Below are positions 39,026-47,981 of a stretch of 64,000 nt of DNA, in pieces; positions within the stretch are counted from its first letter, which is position 1, and the number at the start of each line of letters is the position of its first letter. The stretch is from Mycobacterium pseudokansasii (GTDB lineage: Bacteria > Actinomycetota > Actinomycetes > Mycobacteriales > Mycobacteriaceae). The position numbers were made by a program, and so were the translations under genes. Where the stretch lies: the NCBI RefSeq assembly GCF_900566075.1, contig NZ_UPHU01000001.1, positions 4,464,325-4,528,324 on the forward strand. The letters are read 5' to 3'. The notes beneath the pieces are model-generated. The model was not told the DNA's origin. It did no database searches and worked only from the letters and a program-made list of their open reading frames with translations.

Positions 39026-40450
39026 GTGACCGCAAAGAGCCTGCTCAGCCGCCGCAGCGTCATCCGGGATTACCTGCAGGGCGCGGTCTGGGTGCTCCCG
39101 ACGCTCGGCATTGTGTTCGGTCTCGCGGCTGGAGCTGCTTTGTCGCTGATACCGGTGAAATCCGACTCGCTGATCGACAAGGTGATGTTTCAGGGCACCG
39201 CCGGCGACGCTCGCGGGGTGCTGATCGTGGTGTCGGCCACGATGATCACCACCATCGGGATCGTCTTCTCGCTGACGGTTCTGTCCCTGCAAATCGCTTC
39301 CAGCCAATTCTCGGTCCGGTTACTGCGGACCTTCCTGCGCGATGTGTCCAACCAGGTGGTGTTGGCGATTTTCGCCTGCACCTTCGCCTACAGCACCGGC
39401 GGGCTCCACACGGTCGGAGAGCATGCCAGCGGGGGCGCGTTTGTACCGAAGGTTGCGGTCAGCGGTTCCCTCGCGCTGGCGTTCGTCAGCTTCGCCGCGC
39501 TGATCTATTTCCTGCACCACCTCATGCACTCGATCCAGATCGACACGATCATGGAGAAGGTGCGACTGCGCACACTCGGGCTGATCGACGAGATGTATCC
39601 GGATCCGGATACGCCGGATCGGCAACTGGAAACGCCACCTAAGCCGCCGGCGGGGGCGGCGCCGCTGTTGGCCCCGCAGTCGGGCTATATACAAACCGTC
39701 GACATCGACGAGATCGCCGAATCAGCAGCCGCCTGCGGGCACACCGTGGAACTGGTTGCCTTTGTCGGCGATTACATCACCGCCGGGGGTTTGCTCGGCT
39801 GGTGCTGGTGCCGGAGCACCAAGCCGGGCCCACCGGCATCGGACTTTACGCAACACTGTTTGCGTTTTGTGCACATCGGGTTCGAGCGCACGCTGCAGCA
39901 GGACGTCCGGTTCGGACTGCGGCAGCTGGTAGATATCGCGCTGCGGGCGCTATCGCCCGCGGTCAACGACCCCTACACGGCAATACAAGTCGTGCACCAT
40001 CTTTCGGCCGTCGAATCGGTACTGGCATCACGCGCGCTTCCCAATGACGTACGCCGCGACGGCAGCGGGGATCTCCTTGTCTGGCTGCCGTACCCCGGCT
40101 TTGCCGCCTACCTGCACGTCGGATGTGCACAAATACGCCGCTACGGTTCGCGGGAACCGCTGGTGCTGGCGGCGCTGCTGCAGTTGTTGAGTGCCGTCGC
40201 CCAAAACTGCGTCGACCCGTCGCGCCGCGCGGCAGTGCACACCCAGATCGCCCTGGTGGTCCGTACCGCCCGCCGCGAGCTCGCGGAGGAATCGGACCAG
40301 GCCATGGTTGTCAGTGCTGCTGCCCGGGCGACCGAGGTCGCCGAGAAACCCGGAACCTTGGCGCCGCCGTCCTCGGTGTTCGGCCAGGTAGCTGCGGCGC
40401 AGGCGGCGGCATCGACAATCAGGGCCGCCGACAAAGGCGGGGCGGTTTAA
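39026..40450 (+). CDS. DUF2254 integral membrane protein
   Basis: The 474-aa protein has four N-terminal hydrophobic helices (about residues 20-42, 65-90, 108-125 and 145-165, for example MITTIGIVFSLTVLSLQIAS) and a long soluble C-terminal region with HIGFERTLQQDVRFGLRQL and ALSPAVNDPYTAIQVV, motifs of DUF2254. The function is unknown. It starts with GTG at 39026 and ends 10 bp from a convergent gene. Confidence 0.82.
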   Translation: MTAKSLLSRRSVIRDYLQGAVWVLPTLGIVFGLAAGAALSLIPVKSDSLIDKVMFQGTAGDARGVLIVVSATMITTIGIVFSLTVLSLQIASSQFSVRLLRTFLRDVSNQVVLAIFACTFAYSTGGLHTVGEHASGGAFVPKVAVSGSLALAFVSFAALIYFLHHLMHSIQIDTIMEKVRLRTLGLIDEMYPDPDTPDRQLETPPKPPAGAAPLLAPQSGYIQTVDIDEIAESAAACGHTVELVAFVGDYITAGGLLGWCWCRSTKPGPPASDFTQHCLRFVHIGFERTLQQDVRFGLRQLVDIALRALSPAVNDPYTAIQVVHHLSAVESVLASRALPNDVRRDGSGDLLVWLPYPGFAAYLHVGCAQIRRYGSREPLVLAALLQLLSAVAQNCVDPSRRAAVHTQIALVVRTARRELAEESDQAMVVSAAARATEVAEKPGTLAPPSSVFGQVAAAQAAASTIRAADKGGAV

Positions 40451-40460
40451 CAGACCTCGA

Positions 40461-41096
40461 CTACGCCGGGGTCGCCGAAACCGGCGTCCACCTATCCCAC
40501 AGGTCGCCGAAGTTGAGCGTGACCAGCGACGACGGGTCGACGTTGACGATTTCGCGGAAATGGTCTTGCCAGCCCCACCAGACACTGATGTAGAAGACGT
40601 GGTCAAACCAGCTGAGCTGGTAATCGGACGGGATGGACTCGCCCTTGTTCTCCGGCGCAAACACGGCCACGGCCAGCATTCCCAGGATCGCGAATTTGGT
40701 CAGCTGAATTTTGCCGTCGTTCGCGGTACGCAGTACCGCACCGGAGTTCACGTACGGCGTTACCTCGAAGCCAACCGGGCCTTCGTCGATGTGACCGTGC
40801 AACCACCGGTGAATCCCGAAGAGGACGTCGGCAATGTCGGGGCGCTTGTCCGGCAGATCGGATCGCACCGCCACCGGAAAACGGCTTTCTTCCAGGTTGA
40901 CACCGGGCGTCGCCATCACACCGAAAATGTCGAGCGAATCCCGGATGACTTTCCTGAAGCGCGTGCCGACTCCCAAAGCCGGATAGCGTTTTCGGGCGGT
41001 GCCGTCGACGGCGTTACATGCGTGCAGCATGGCCACGTCCCACAGTTTGCGATCCCACTGTTGCAGCGACTGCGCAACCGACTCGCCCACGGTCAT
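40461..41096 (-). CDS. conserved hypothetical protein (Rv1289-like)
   Basis: The 211-aa protein has no domain that I can name. It is mixed helix and strand without a signal peptide, with a Trp-rich C-terminal part (HVFYISVWWGWQDHFREI). Length and position agree with the mycobacterial Rv1289 family. It is convergent with the DUF2254 gene. Confidence 0.65.
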   Translation of the reverse strand: MTVGESVAQSLQQWDRKLWDVAMLHACNAVDGTARKRYPALGVGTRFRKVIRDSLDIFGVMATPGVNLEESRFPVAVRSDLPDKRPDIADVLFGIHRWLHGHIDEGPVGFEVTPYVNSGAVLRTANDGKIQLTKFAILGMLAVAVFAPENKGESIPSDYQLSWFDHVFYISVWWGWQDHFREIVNVDPSSLVTLNFGDLWDRWTPVSATPA

Positions 41097-41145
41097 GCGA
41101 TCAGGCTATCGGCCAGTACCTCGGTCGTGTCGCAACCGGCCCGTT

Positions 41146-41667
41146 CTATTGAGGTCGAGCGGGAAACGCCGCCACCGGCATGTCGACGCTGCCGCGGCAC
41201 GGGCCGCTGGCAATGTCGGTATGCCAGGTGCCGCGCAGCGAGCCGTCGGCCTGAGGTGCATAGAACGCCCATGACCGCGCGGGCGCCCATACTTTGGCGA
41301 CCCCTTCTCCCAGGTAGCAGTCCCATTGAAAGTCGAAGTGCTCCACCCACCTTGTTCCATCCCAGGCGTAGTGAGAAGGCCGGGGCAACGTCGGGTTCTT
41401 CGGCGTAGGTCCGTTGGTGGCAGTGGCAACGCACTGGGCAGCCGAACACATCGTCGTGAAGACGTAGTCCGCGCTGAACGTGGGTTCGGCCTGGCCGGCA
41501 GCCATGCTGGTGCCGGACTTGTCGGCGGCGTAGCGCACCAGCGAGTATTTCCCGTTCCACGATGGCGTCGCCGCGTGCACCGCAACCGCAGGGTTGCCGA
41601 CCACCGCGATCACGGCGGCAGCGAGCATCCCAGCGACACGGGCTTCCCACCTGGAAATCGGACGCAT
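41146..41667 (-). CDS. secreted protein of unknown function
   Basis: From the ATG at 41667 the 173-aa product starts with a Sec signal peptide (MRPISRWEARVAGMLAAAVI, then a VGNPAVAVHAA cleavage region). The mature part has paired cysteines (TTMCSAAQCVATA, DCYLG, GPCRG) suited to disulfides outside the cell, and resembles a family of small mycobacterial secreted proteins. An ATG ten codons upstream (41697) is possible but would put charged residues before the signal. It precedes the Rv1289-like gene on the same strand. Confidence 0.72.
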   Translation of the reverse strand: MRPISRWEARVAGMLAAAVIAVVGNPAVAVHAATPSWNGKYSLVRYAADKSGTSMAAGQAEPTFSADYVFTTMCSAAQCVATATNGPTPKNPTLPRPSHYAWDGTRWVEHFDFQWDCYLGEGVAKVWAPARSWAFYAPQADGSLRGTWHTDIASGPCRGSVDMPVAAFPARPQ

Positions 41668-41772
41668 CGAGTTGATGGTGCGGGTTCGACGACGCAATCA
41701 GGTCTCGGCGCGGACACGATCGCGTTCGGCTGCAGAAGCGTCGGAACTGTGAGCAACACAGGGCAATCCGCG

Positions 41773-42309
41773 TCATAGGCCGAGTATGAGAAACAGCCCA
41801 TATGCGGCGATCGACTGCGAATCGACGATCACTCCGGAGCGGATCATCTCCTCGACATCGTCACGCGGGAACCACGCACTGCGCATGTCCTGCTCCTCGT
41901 GCTCAGGATCGGAATCACCCTCGGTGATGTCGGTGGCCAGATACACCCACCCACGCTGACTTGTCATTCCGGGGGCGGTGTCGAGCCGGCCGAGCAACTC
42001 AAACGACGCAGCGCACAATCCGGTCTCCTCGCGCAGCTCGCGCGCGGCCAGCTCGGCGGGCTCCAGATCGACCAAATCGGGCGCGGTGCCCTGCGGAAAC
42101 TCCCAGCGTCGGGCGCCGACGGGATACCGAAATTGCTCGACGAGCCGGAATCGTCGCCGGTCATACGGCATCACGAGCGCGTAGGTCGGCTTGTCGACCA
42201 CGCCGTAAATCCCGGAGCTGCCATCGGGGCGGCGGATGTCGTCTTCGCGGAGCACCATCCAGCGATTGCGATAGATCTCGCGGGACGCGACGGGTTCGAT
42301 GAAAGGCAC
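41773..42309 (-). CDS. NUDIX hydrolase (ADP-ribose pyrophosphatase-like)
   Basis: The 178-aa protein contains the Nudix box ending AELAARELREETGLC, preceded by WEFPQGTAPDL as in ADP-sugar pyrophosphatases, and N-terminal strands of that group (YALVMPYDRRRFRLVEQFRY). It would hydrolyse a nucleoside diphosphate linked to a sugar or similar group. The exact substrate cannot be told. Confidence 0.85.
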   Translation of the reverse strand: MPFIEPVASREIYRNRWMVLREDDIRRPDGSSGIYGVVDKPTYALVMPYDRRRFRLVEQFRYPVGARRWEFPQGTAPDLVDLEPAELAARELREETGLCAASFELLGRLDTAPGMTSQRGWVYLATDITEGDSDPEHEEQDMRSAWFPRDDVEEMIRSGVIVDSQSIAAYGLFLILGL

Positions 42310-42406
42310 CCGGCCAGTATCGCGACCGTCGCGCTGAGAGCGCCGCAGGCGGTCGCTTGCGCAGGTTTCGCTGAGCCCGTCGCCACCACGTGCTTCACTG
42401 GGCGAC

Positions 42407-43324
42407 GTGTCCGATGACGCCGCTGCGGGCCACTCAGCAGAACACGTAACCGATCGGCCGGTGCACGAGCGCGACGGCAGCGTTTACCACTACACAGACA
42501 TCAAGGGCCTCAAGGGAATTCTCGACTCCGGACAAATCTGGGGAACTCATGTCGCATACCTGAACGACTCCCAGGAGTTCTCCTACGGAGTGGAGGCGAT
42601 ATGCGCCATGATCGCGAAATACGGGGAGGACGTTAAGTCATCCGCACACGCGGAACCCGAATTGCGATCGTCTGCGATTCTGAGCGTCTGCAGGAATGTG
42701 CTGCGCGCCCAAGAGCTCATCGCCGACGACTTCGGACCGTTTGTGGCCTGCTTTTCCATGTTCGGAGACGACCTGTCCCAGTGGCGCGGCTACGCCAACG
42801 GCGGGTACGCGATCGAGTTCGACAGCCGAATACTGAAAGATTCCGTCAAGCAGACGACCCTGCCCACCGAACTTCCGATCAGTGAATCCACGCCGGTGCC
42901 CGAGTTGCAACCGGTGGAATATCTACCGGAGCGGCAGTCGGCGCGGGTGGCTCGGCTGGTCGACGACCATATCGACGAGTTGATCCACGCCGTGGGCGAC
43001 GACCCTGGCGCCGGTATTCATCCGGGTCAGCAGCGCCTGGTCCGGCGAATAATTCCGTTAGCGGCTTCGATGAAGCACAAGAAGTTCGTCGGCGAAGCCG
43101 AACAGCGGCTGATCTCGCACACGTCGGAGACCTTCTATTCCACGTCGCGCATCGGCCTGATCCCGCGGGTGCGGTTTGAATTCGACCGAAGCGCGGTCAA
43201 AGGAGTGCTCGTGGGGCCCAGCGAACACTGCGACGCCAAAACCCTGTCACTGTGCCGCTACCTGCGGCGTTGGTACCCAAGGGCCGAGGTGATTCGGTCA
43301 AACGTGCCATACCGGGACATTTGA
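42407..43324 (+). CDS. DUF2971 family protein
   Basis: The 305-aa frame from GTG 42407 has the DUF2971 landmarks VYHYTDIKGLKGILDSGQIW, YLNDSQEFSYG, FVACFSMFGDDLSQWRGYAN and YAIEFDS. The family is widespread and sporadic and has no known biochemical activity. It overlaps nothing and is convergent, 12 bp apart, with an SRPBCC gene. No other gene of a system is adjacent. Confidence 0.82.
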   Translation: MSDDAAAGHSAEHVTDRPVHERDGSVYHYTDIKGLKGILDSGQIWGTHVAYLNDSQEFSYGVEAICAMIAKYGEDVKSSAHAEPELRSSAILSVCRNVLRAQELIADDFGPFVACFSMFGDDLSQWRGYANGGYAIEFDSRILKDSVKQTTLPTELPISESTPVPELQPVEYLPERQSARVARLVDDHIDELIHAVGDDPGAGIHPGQQRLVRRIIPLAASMKHKKFVGEAEQRLISHTSETFYSTSRIGLIPRVRFEFDRSAVKGVLVGPSEHCDAKTLSLCRYLRRWYPRAEVIRSNVPYRDI

Positions 43325-43336
43325 CACATCCGCGAT

Positions 43337-43804
43337 TCACGCCGCTGTTTCGGCGGCCTTCTTGATACGCCGCAACGTTTCCTGAATGCCGCGGTCCATT
43401 TGCCGCCCCCGCGGAATAGCCGCTTCGGCCAACCTGGTGACCACCGAACACCAGAGAAACTCGAAAGATTCGGTGAGCAGTGTTCCCGACGGCGTGGGCT
43501 CCATGCTGTAGGTCCAGCGGGTTTCTTCACGTCCGGCACCGTCGTTGACGGTGGTAAAGCTGAATTCGCGGCCCCGCTCGGCCGTGCCCACCACGGCGGT
43601 CCTTTCCCAGCGCATCAGACCCAGCCGGTTGTAGCCGCGGAACCGCGCGCCCGGGGCCGCGGTGGAAACCCCGTCGAGCCACTCGCACCGATAGCACTCC
43701 GGGCTCCACTCTCCCATCCGGGTGACGTCGGCAATGAGGTCGTACACCGGATCGGGAGGTGCGGAAATGTCGATACTTTCGCGACCGCGCCGGGCTGTGG
43801 GCAT
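43337..43804 (-). CDS. SRPBCC / polyketide cyclase-like protein
   Basis: The 155-aa protein begins SIDISAPPDPVYDLIADVTR-like (here ESIDISAPPDPVYDLIADV), the usual first strand and helix of the SRPBCC fold, and ends in a long C-terminal helix (IQETLRRIKKAAETAA). It probably binds a hydrophobic ligand. Similar proteins are numerous in mycobacteria and the ligand is unknown. Confidence 0.8.
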   Translation of the reverse strand: MPTARRGRESIDISAPPDPVYDLIADVTRMGEWSPECYRCEWLDGVSTAAPGARFRGYNRLGLMRWERTAVVGTAERGREFSFTTVNDGAGREETRWTYSMEPTPSGTLLTESFEFLWCSVVTRLAEAAIPRGRQMDRGIQETLRRIKKAAETAA

Positions 43805-43948
43805 GGCCCGAGTATCCCACCCGACTGCCCGCCGAGTTACGACACATGTTCGGCCGGCAAACCGTTACGGTGCCAGATAGGCGTAGATAGCGACGGCAGC
43901 CAGCGGAGGGGTTGAGATGCCAGACGACCCGGTGCCACGGCGGTATCG

Positions 43949-45664
43949 GTGAGAACGCGCCGGCACATCATCGTCAGCGGTGACGACGCGCTGGCGAACA
44001 CGATTGTCGAGGAGCTGAACAGCGCCGGCGTCCGCATTGTCAAGCTTGCCGCCGACGAGCTCAAAGATGCCGAACTCTCGCAGGCGATCGCCGTCATCTG
44101 CGCCGGCGACGACGACGCGCGAAACCTCGAAATCGCGCTGCTGGCAAGGAAAGCCGACCCGCACGTGCGGGTGGTGGCGAGGCTGGCCAACGACGTCCTG
44201 CGCGAAGCGATGACTGCCGCCAACGAGCCCGGCGCGATCCTCGACGTCGCCGACCTGGCGGCGCCTTCGGTCGTCGAGGCCTGTTTGGCGCGCACCGCTC
44301 ACCCGTTCGAGGTGGCCGGCATGAAGTTCGTCGTCTGGCGGGCCGAGGCACCCCGGGAGGCGACCCTGCGGGAAATCTACGGCGACCTTGCGCCGGTGGC
44401 CGTCGTCCGCGGCAAGGACTCCCCCAACCCCGGCGAGCTGGTGGCCTGTCCGGGCCGCGATCTGCGCGTCCACGCCGGCGACCAGACCGCGATGATCGGC
44501 ACCGCTGACGAGCTGGCCGTCCGCGGCATCAAGGTCCCCCGGCCCACGGCGACGCGTTTCCGCCTGCTGTGGCTTCGCCAGCTGTCCGACGCGGTACGCG
44601 CTTTCCGTAACGACGTGAACCCGATGTTCTATCGGGCTTTGGCCGCGATGGCGGTACTGCTCGTCGGATCGACGATTTTGCTGCGCTTTGCCTACCTGCG
44701 CCCGCCGGGAATGACGTGGCTGGATGCGCTGTACTTCAGCACCGAGACGATCGCGACCGTGGGCTACGGCGACTTCAGCTTCGCCCACCAGCCCACGTGG
44801 CTGCGGGTGTTCAGCATCTCGCTGATGTTCGCCGGCGTGACCCTCACCGCGATTCTGGTCGCTTTCCTCGCCGACCTGCTGCTGTCGCGCCGCTTCACTC
44901 GTTCGGCCGGGCGGATGCGGGTACGCCACCTACGCAACCACGTGATCGTCGTCGGGCTCGGCTCGTTCGGCATCCGGGTGGTCAGGGACCTGACCGCCGC
45001 CGGCTACGACGTCGCGGTCATCGAACTCGACGAAAACAGCCGATACCTGTCATCGGCGGCCGAGCTGGAGGTGCCGGTCATCTTTGGTGATGCGACGTTG
45101 CCACAGACACTGGAGTCGGCCTGCGTCGCTCACGCGCGCGCGGTGGCGGTGCTCACCCAGGACGACATGGTCAACGTCGAGACCGGGATCGTGCTGCGGG
45201 AAATGTTGGGTGGCCTCAAGGCCAAGGGACGCGGCGTTCCGCTGGTGCTGCGGGTCTACGACCGCACCCTGGGCAGCGCGGTGGCCCAGCGGTTCGGCTT
45301 CGAAAGTGTGCGCTCGACCGTGGAGTTGGCGGCACCGTGGTTCATCGGCGCCGCGATGGGCCTTCAGGTGCTGGGCACCTTTTCGGTGGGGCAAAGCTCC
45401 TTCATGGTGGGCGGAATGCAGGTGGGCGCCGGCAGCGAACTCGACGGGCTGCCCATGTACGAGTTGTCGACCGACACCCGGGTCATCGCGATCACCAGGG
45501 CCGACGAGCCGGTCACGCTGCATCCGCGCCGGGAGGCACGGCTGCGGGCCGGCGACACCGTCTACCTTGTCGGCCCCTACCGCGAGCTGCTGGCGACGCT
45601 GCGTAAAGGCCAGCCCGTGCAGCAACGCGCCGTCGGCGGCTTGCCCGAAGCGGCGACCGGCTGA
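43949..45664 (+). CDS. potassium channel protein with two RCK (TrkA) domains
   Basis: The 571-aa protein has an N-terminal TrkA-N-like domain (residues about 4-190), two transmembrane helices (about 229-248 and 287-310) around a pore helix, and the selectivity filter TVGYGD at residues 270-275. A second RCK nucleotide-binding domain follows (VIVVGLGSFGIRVVRDL at about 329) with a TrkA-C part at the end. It should be a K+ channel gated by a nucleotide or ion. An RCK domain on both sides of the pore is less common than a single C-terminal one. It starts with GTG. Confidence 0.88.
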   Translation: MRTRRHIIVSGDDALANTIVEELNSAGVRIVKLAADELKDAELSQAIAVICAGDDDARNLEIALLARKADPHVRVVARLANDVLREAMTAANEPGAILDVADLAAPSVVEACLARTAHPFEVAGMKFVVWRAEAPREATLREIYGDLAPVAVVRGKDSPNPGELVACPGRDLRVHAGDQTAMIGTADELAVRGIKVPRPTATRFRLLWLRQLSDAVRAFRNDVNPMFYRALAAMAVLLVGSTILLRFAYLRPPGMTWLDALYFSTETIATVGYGDFSFAHQPTWLRVFSISLMFAGVTLTAILVAFLADLLLSRRFTRSAGRMRVRHLRNHVIVVGLGSFGIRVVRDLTAAGYDVAVIELDENSRYLSSAAELEVPVIFGDATLPQTLESACVAHARAVAVLTQDDMVNVETGIVLREMLGGLKAKGRGVPLVLRVYDRTLGSAVAQRFGFESVRSTVELAAPWFIGAAMGLQVLGTFSVGQSSFMVGGMQVGAGSELDGLPMYELSTDTRVIAITRADEPVTLHPRREARLRAGDTVYLVGPYRELLATLRKGQPVQQRAVGGLPEAATG

Positions 45665-45665
45665 T

Positions 45666-46556
45666 CTACAGCGCGGCTACCACGTCGGCGGCGCGACGAA
45701 GCTGCTCCGGGTCAGCACTGGTCGGGATCAGCTGAACCTCGTCGGTGCCGATCTCCTCGAACTTTCGCAGCACCGCCAGCAGTTCCTCTTCGCTGCCGGC
45801 CCAGCCGGTCATCGGCGCCATGGCATCGACGAATTCGGCCGGGATCCAGTTCATGTAGCGCCGCAGGTGACGATGCACCTGCGCGCGGGCTTGATCCGGC
45901 GATCCGAAGGCGAACCAGAACGACGTCCCCAGGTGTGGTTTGGGCTTGCCTGCTTCGGCCCAGGCGCTGCGAGCAACGTCGTAGAGCTCGTTCTGCCGCC
46001 CGACGTCGAGGTCGAGGGTTGTTCCCGCGAGTCCGTCGGCCCACCCGGCGGCGTTGCGGAGGGTCTTTGGCCCAATCGTCCCGACGAGCAGCGGCGGACC
46101 GCCGGCCTGCACCGGTGGCGGGCCGATCGGTCGCTGCGACTCGGTGATCTTCTCGCCGGCCCAGACCCGCCTCATGACCGCCACATGCTCGGCCATACCG
46201 CGCATCGTCTGCGTCGAGGGGTCGGCGCCGACGGCATGGTAGTCCTCCTGCCGGCCACCGATCCCGACTCCCACCGTCAACCGCCCACCACTCAGGACGT
46301 CGCCGGTGGCCAGCGCCTTCGCCAGCATCACCGGGTGGTGCAATTGGGGCACGATCACCGTCGTCACCAACCGGACCCGGTCGGTCCACGCCGCCAGCGC
46401 ACCCAGCAGCGTCAGGCTGTCGGGGTTGTCGAACGCGATGCGCTCGCCCCAGCACAGCGACGAGAACGGTCCGTCGTCTATTGCGCGCGCCCACTTCTTG
46501 AGCACCGCCGCGTCGAGGTCGGGCTCCATCACGGGCATGGTCATGGCTATCTGCAC
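45666..46556 (-). CDS. LLM-class (probably F420-dependent) oxidoreductase
   Basis: The 296-aa protein has the TIM-barrel pattern of bacterial luciferase-like enzymes (DRVRLVTTVIVPQLHHPVML, GGRLTVGVGIGGRQEDYHA, PLLVGTIGPKTLRNAAGWAD). In mycobacteria most of these use F420. I choose the GTG at 46556 (VQIAMTMPVMEPD); an upstream ATG at 46835 lies within the neighbouring VOC gene on the other strand. The substrate is unknown. Confidence 0.82.
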   Translation of the reverse strand: MQIAMTMPVMEPDLDAAVLKKWARAIDDGPFSSLCWGERIAFDNPDSLTLLGALAAWTDRVRLVTTVIVPQLHHPVMLAKALATGDVLSGGRLTVGVGIGGRQEDYHAVGADPSTQTMRGMAEHVAVMRRVWAGEKITESQRPIGPPPVQAGGPPLLVGTIGPKTLRNAAGWADGLAGTTLDLDVGRQNELYDVARSAWAEAGKPKPHLGTSFWFAFGSPDQARAQVHRHLRRYMNWIPAEFVDAMAPMTGWAGSEEELLAVLRKFEEIGTDEVQLIPTSADPEQLRRAADVVAAL

Positions 46557-46583
46557 GAAGGCGATTCTGGCAGCATGAGCTAG

Positions 46584-46997
46584 ATGGGGTTCGCCAGCAC
46601 GTCGATTGCGCATGTCAGGCTCACGGTCACCGATATCGAGCGATCGCGGCGGTTCTACGAGAGCGTGTTCGGCTGGCCGGTGCTGATCGAAGTTCCCGAC
46701 AATGCCGACGATGCAACGCGCCGGCAGTTGGGCTTTCTGTTCGGCGGCGTGATCTACGACCTCGGCGGCGCGCTGCTGGGTCTGCGGCCGGTGGCCAACG
46801 ACCGCTTCGACGAGGATCGCACCGGCCTGGACCACATCGCGTTCCGAGTCGGCAGCCGGGCCGAATTAGACTCTGCGGCTACACATCTCGATGATCTCGG
46901 GATCCGGCACGAGCCGATCAAAGACATCGGGCCGGCATACATTCTCGAGTTCCGCGACCCCGACAACATTGCATTGGAACTCACCGCGCCCAAGTAG
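46584..46997 (+). CDS. VOC family protein (glyoxalase/dioxygenase fold)
   Basis: The 137-aa protein shows two vicinal-oxygen-chelate modules: IAHVRLTVTDIERSRRFYES with the first His, GLDHIAFRV with the second, and EFRDPDNIALEL with the metal-binding Glu. It lies divergent from the LLM oxidoreductase with about 27 bp between starts, and 42 bp upstream of a second VOC gene. It may act on a small reactive metabolite; the reaction is unknown. Confidence 0.83.
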   Translation: MGFASTSIAHVRLTVTDIERSRRFYESVFGWPVLIEVPDNADDATRRQLGFLFGGVIYDLGGALLGLRPVANDRFDEDRTGLDHIAFRVGSRAELDSAATHLDDLGIRHEPIKDIGPAYILEFRDPDNIALELTAPK

Positions 46998-47039
46998 CGG
47001 GTGCGGCGTCGCGCCGCAAACAAGGGGAGAGCCAGAAAG

Positions 47040-47429
47040 ATGGGCATCAGCTTCAACCACACCATTGTCGCGTCGCACGACAAGCGAGAGTCCGCGGAGT
47101 TCCTCACCGACCTGTTCGGCTTGCCCGAGCCGGTACCGTTCGGCCGCTTCCTGGTCGTCGCACTCGACCACGGCGCGTCGCTTGATTACGCCGATGTCCC
47201 GGCCGACGAGGAAATCCGTCCACAGCATTACGCCTTCCTGGTCTCCGACGAGGAATTCGACGCCATCTACGGCAGGATCGCGTCCCGCGGAGTGGCGCAC
47301 TGGGCCGACCCCGGGGCCACCAGACCCGGCGAGATCAACCACCACGACGGCGGGAGCGGAGTGTACTTCCGAGACCCGACCGGCCATTTCATGGAGATCC
47401 TCACCCGGCCGTACGGTTCGGGTGGCTAA
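47040..47429 (+). CDS. VOC family protein
   Basis: The 129-aa protein from ATG 47040 (behind GGGGAGA) has [33 protein letters not shown] and [14 protein letters not shown], the metal-ligand positions of the VOC fold. It follows another VOC gene, probably in one transcript. Its last 4 bp overlap the end of the convergent Rrf2-type gene. Confidence 0.83.
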   Translation: MGISFNHTIVASHDKRESAEFLTDLFGLPEPVPFGRFLVVALDHGASLDYADVPADEEIRPQHYAFLVSDEEFDAIYGRIASRGVAHWADPGATRPGEINHHDGGSGVYFRDPTGHFMEILTRPYGSGG

Positions 47430-47911
47430 TCCCCGCTGCGGGTTGACCCGTGGCGTTTGCTCTCCTGCGCCCGATAGTCGTCGGCGAGTCGTATGACGTG
47501 CTCGGGCAGGGCGCCCGCGGCGACATGGGCCAACGTGGTTTCTTCCAGCACCGATCGCATACTGGCCCGCAGCGCCCGCCACACATCGGTCAGCGCTGCG
47601 GTGGGCCCGGAGTAAGGCAGGTCGCCGAGCCCGATATCACGCACGCTGGCCAGCGGCCCGTCGATGCAGCGCAGCACATCGGCAATGCTGATCTCGCTGC
47701 CCGGGCGCGCCAGCTCATAACCGCCCTCGCGACCGCGATGGCTGCGCACCAGGCGGTCGGTGCGCAAGTTGGTCAGGATGTCGACGAGAAATTGCGGGGG
47801 TATGCCCTGAGCCTGAGCCAAATCGTCGGTCTTGACCAGGATGCCGGTGGGAGCCGTGGCGAGCTGGACCATCGCCCGCACCGCGTACTCAGCCTTGGCC
47901 GACATCCGCAT
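47426..47911 (-). CDS. Rrf2-family transcriptional regulator without cysteines
   Basis: The 161-aa protein begins [18 protein letters not shown], the Rrf2 winged helix, and has the [16 protein letters not shown] wing. It contains no cysteine, so it cannot hold the Fe-S cluster of IscR/NsrR-type members and resembles CymR, a cysteine-metabolism regulator. Position next to cysNC-cysD matches Rv1287. I infer that it controls the sulfate assimilation genes. Confidence 0.85.
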   Translation of the reverse strand: MRMSAKAEYAVRAMVQLATAPTGILVKTDDLAQAQGIPPQFLVDILTNLRTDRLVRSHRGREGGYELARPGSEISIADVLRCIDGPLASVRDIGLGDLPYSGPTAALTDVWRALRASMRSVLEETTLAHVAAGALPEHVIRLADDYRAQESKRHGSTRSGD

Positions 47912-47981
47912 GCTTCAGGATTGTGCCACCCACCCTGAGCGACGATGCGCAACGCGAAGCGGTGCGCTGTGGATCCGCCTC

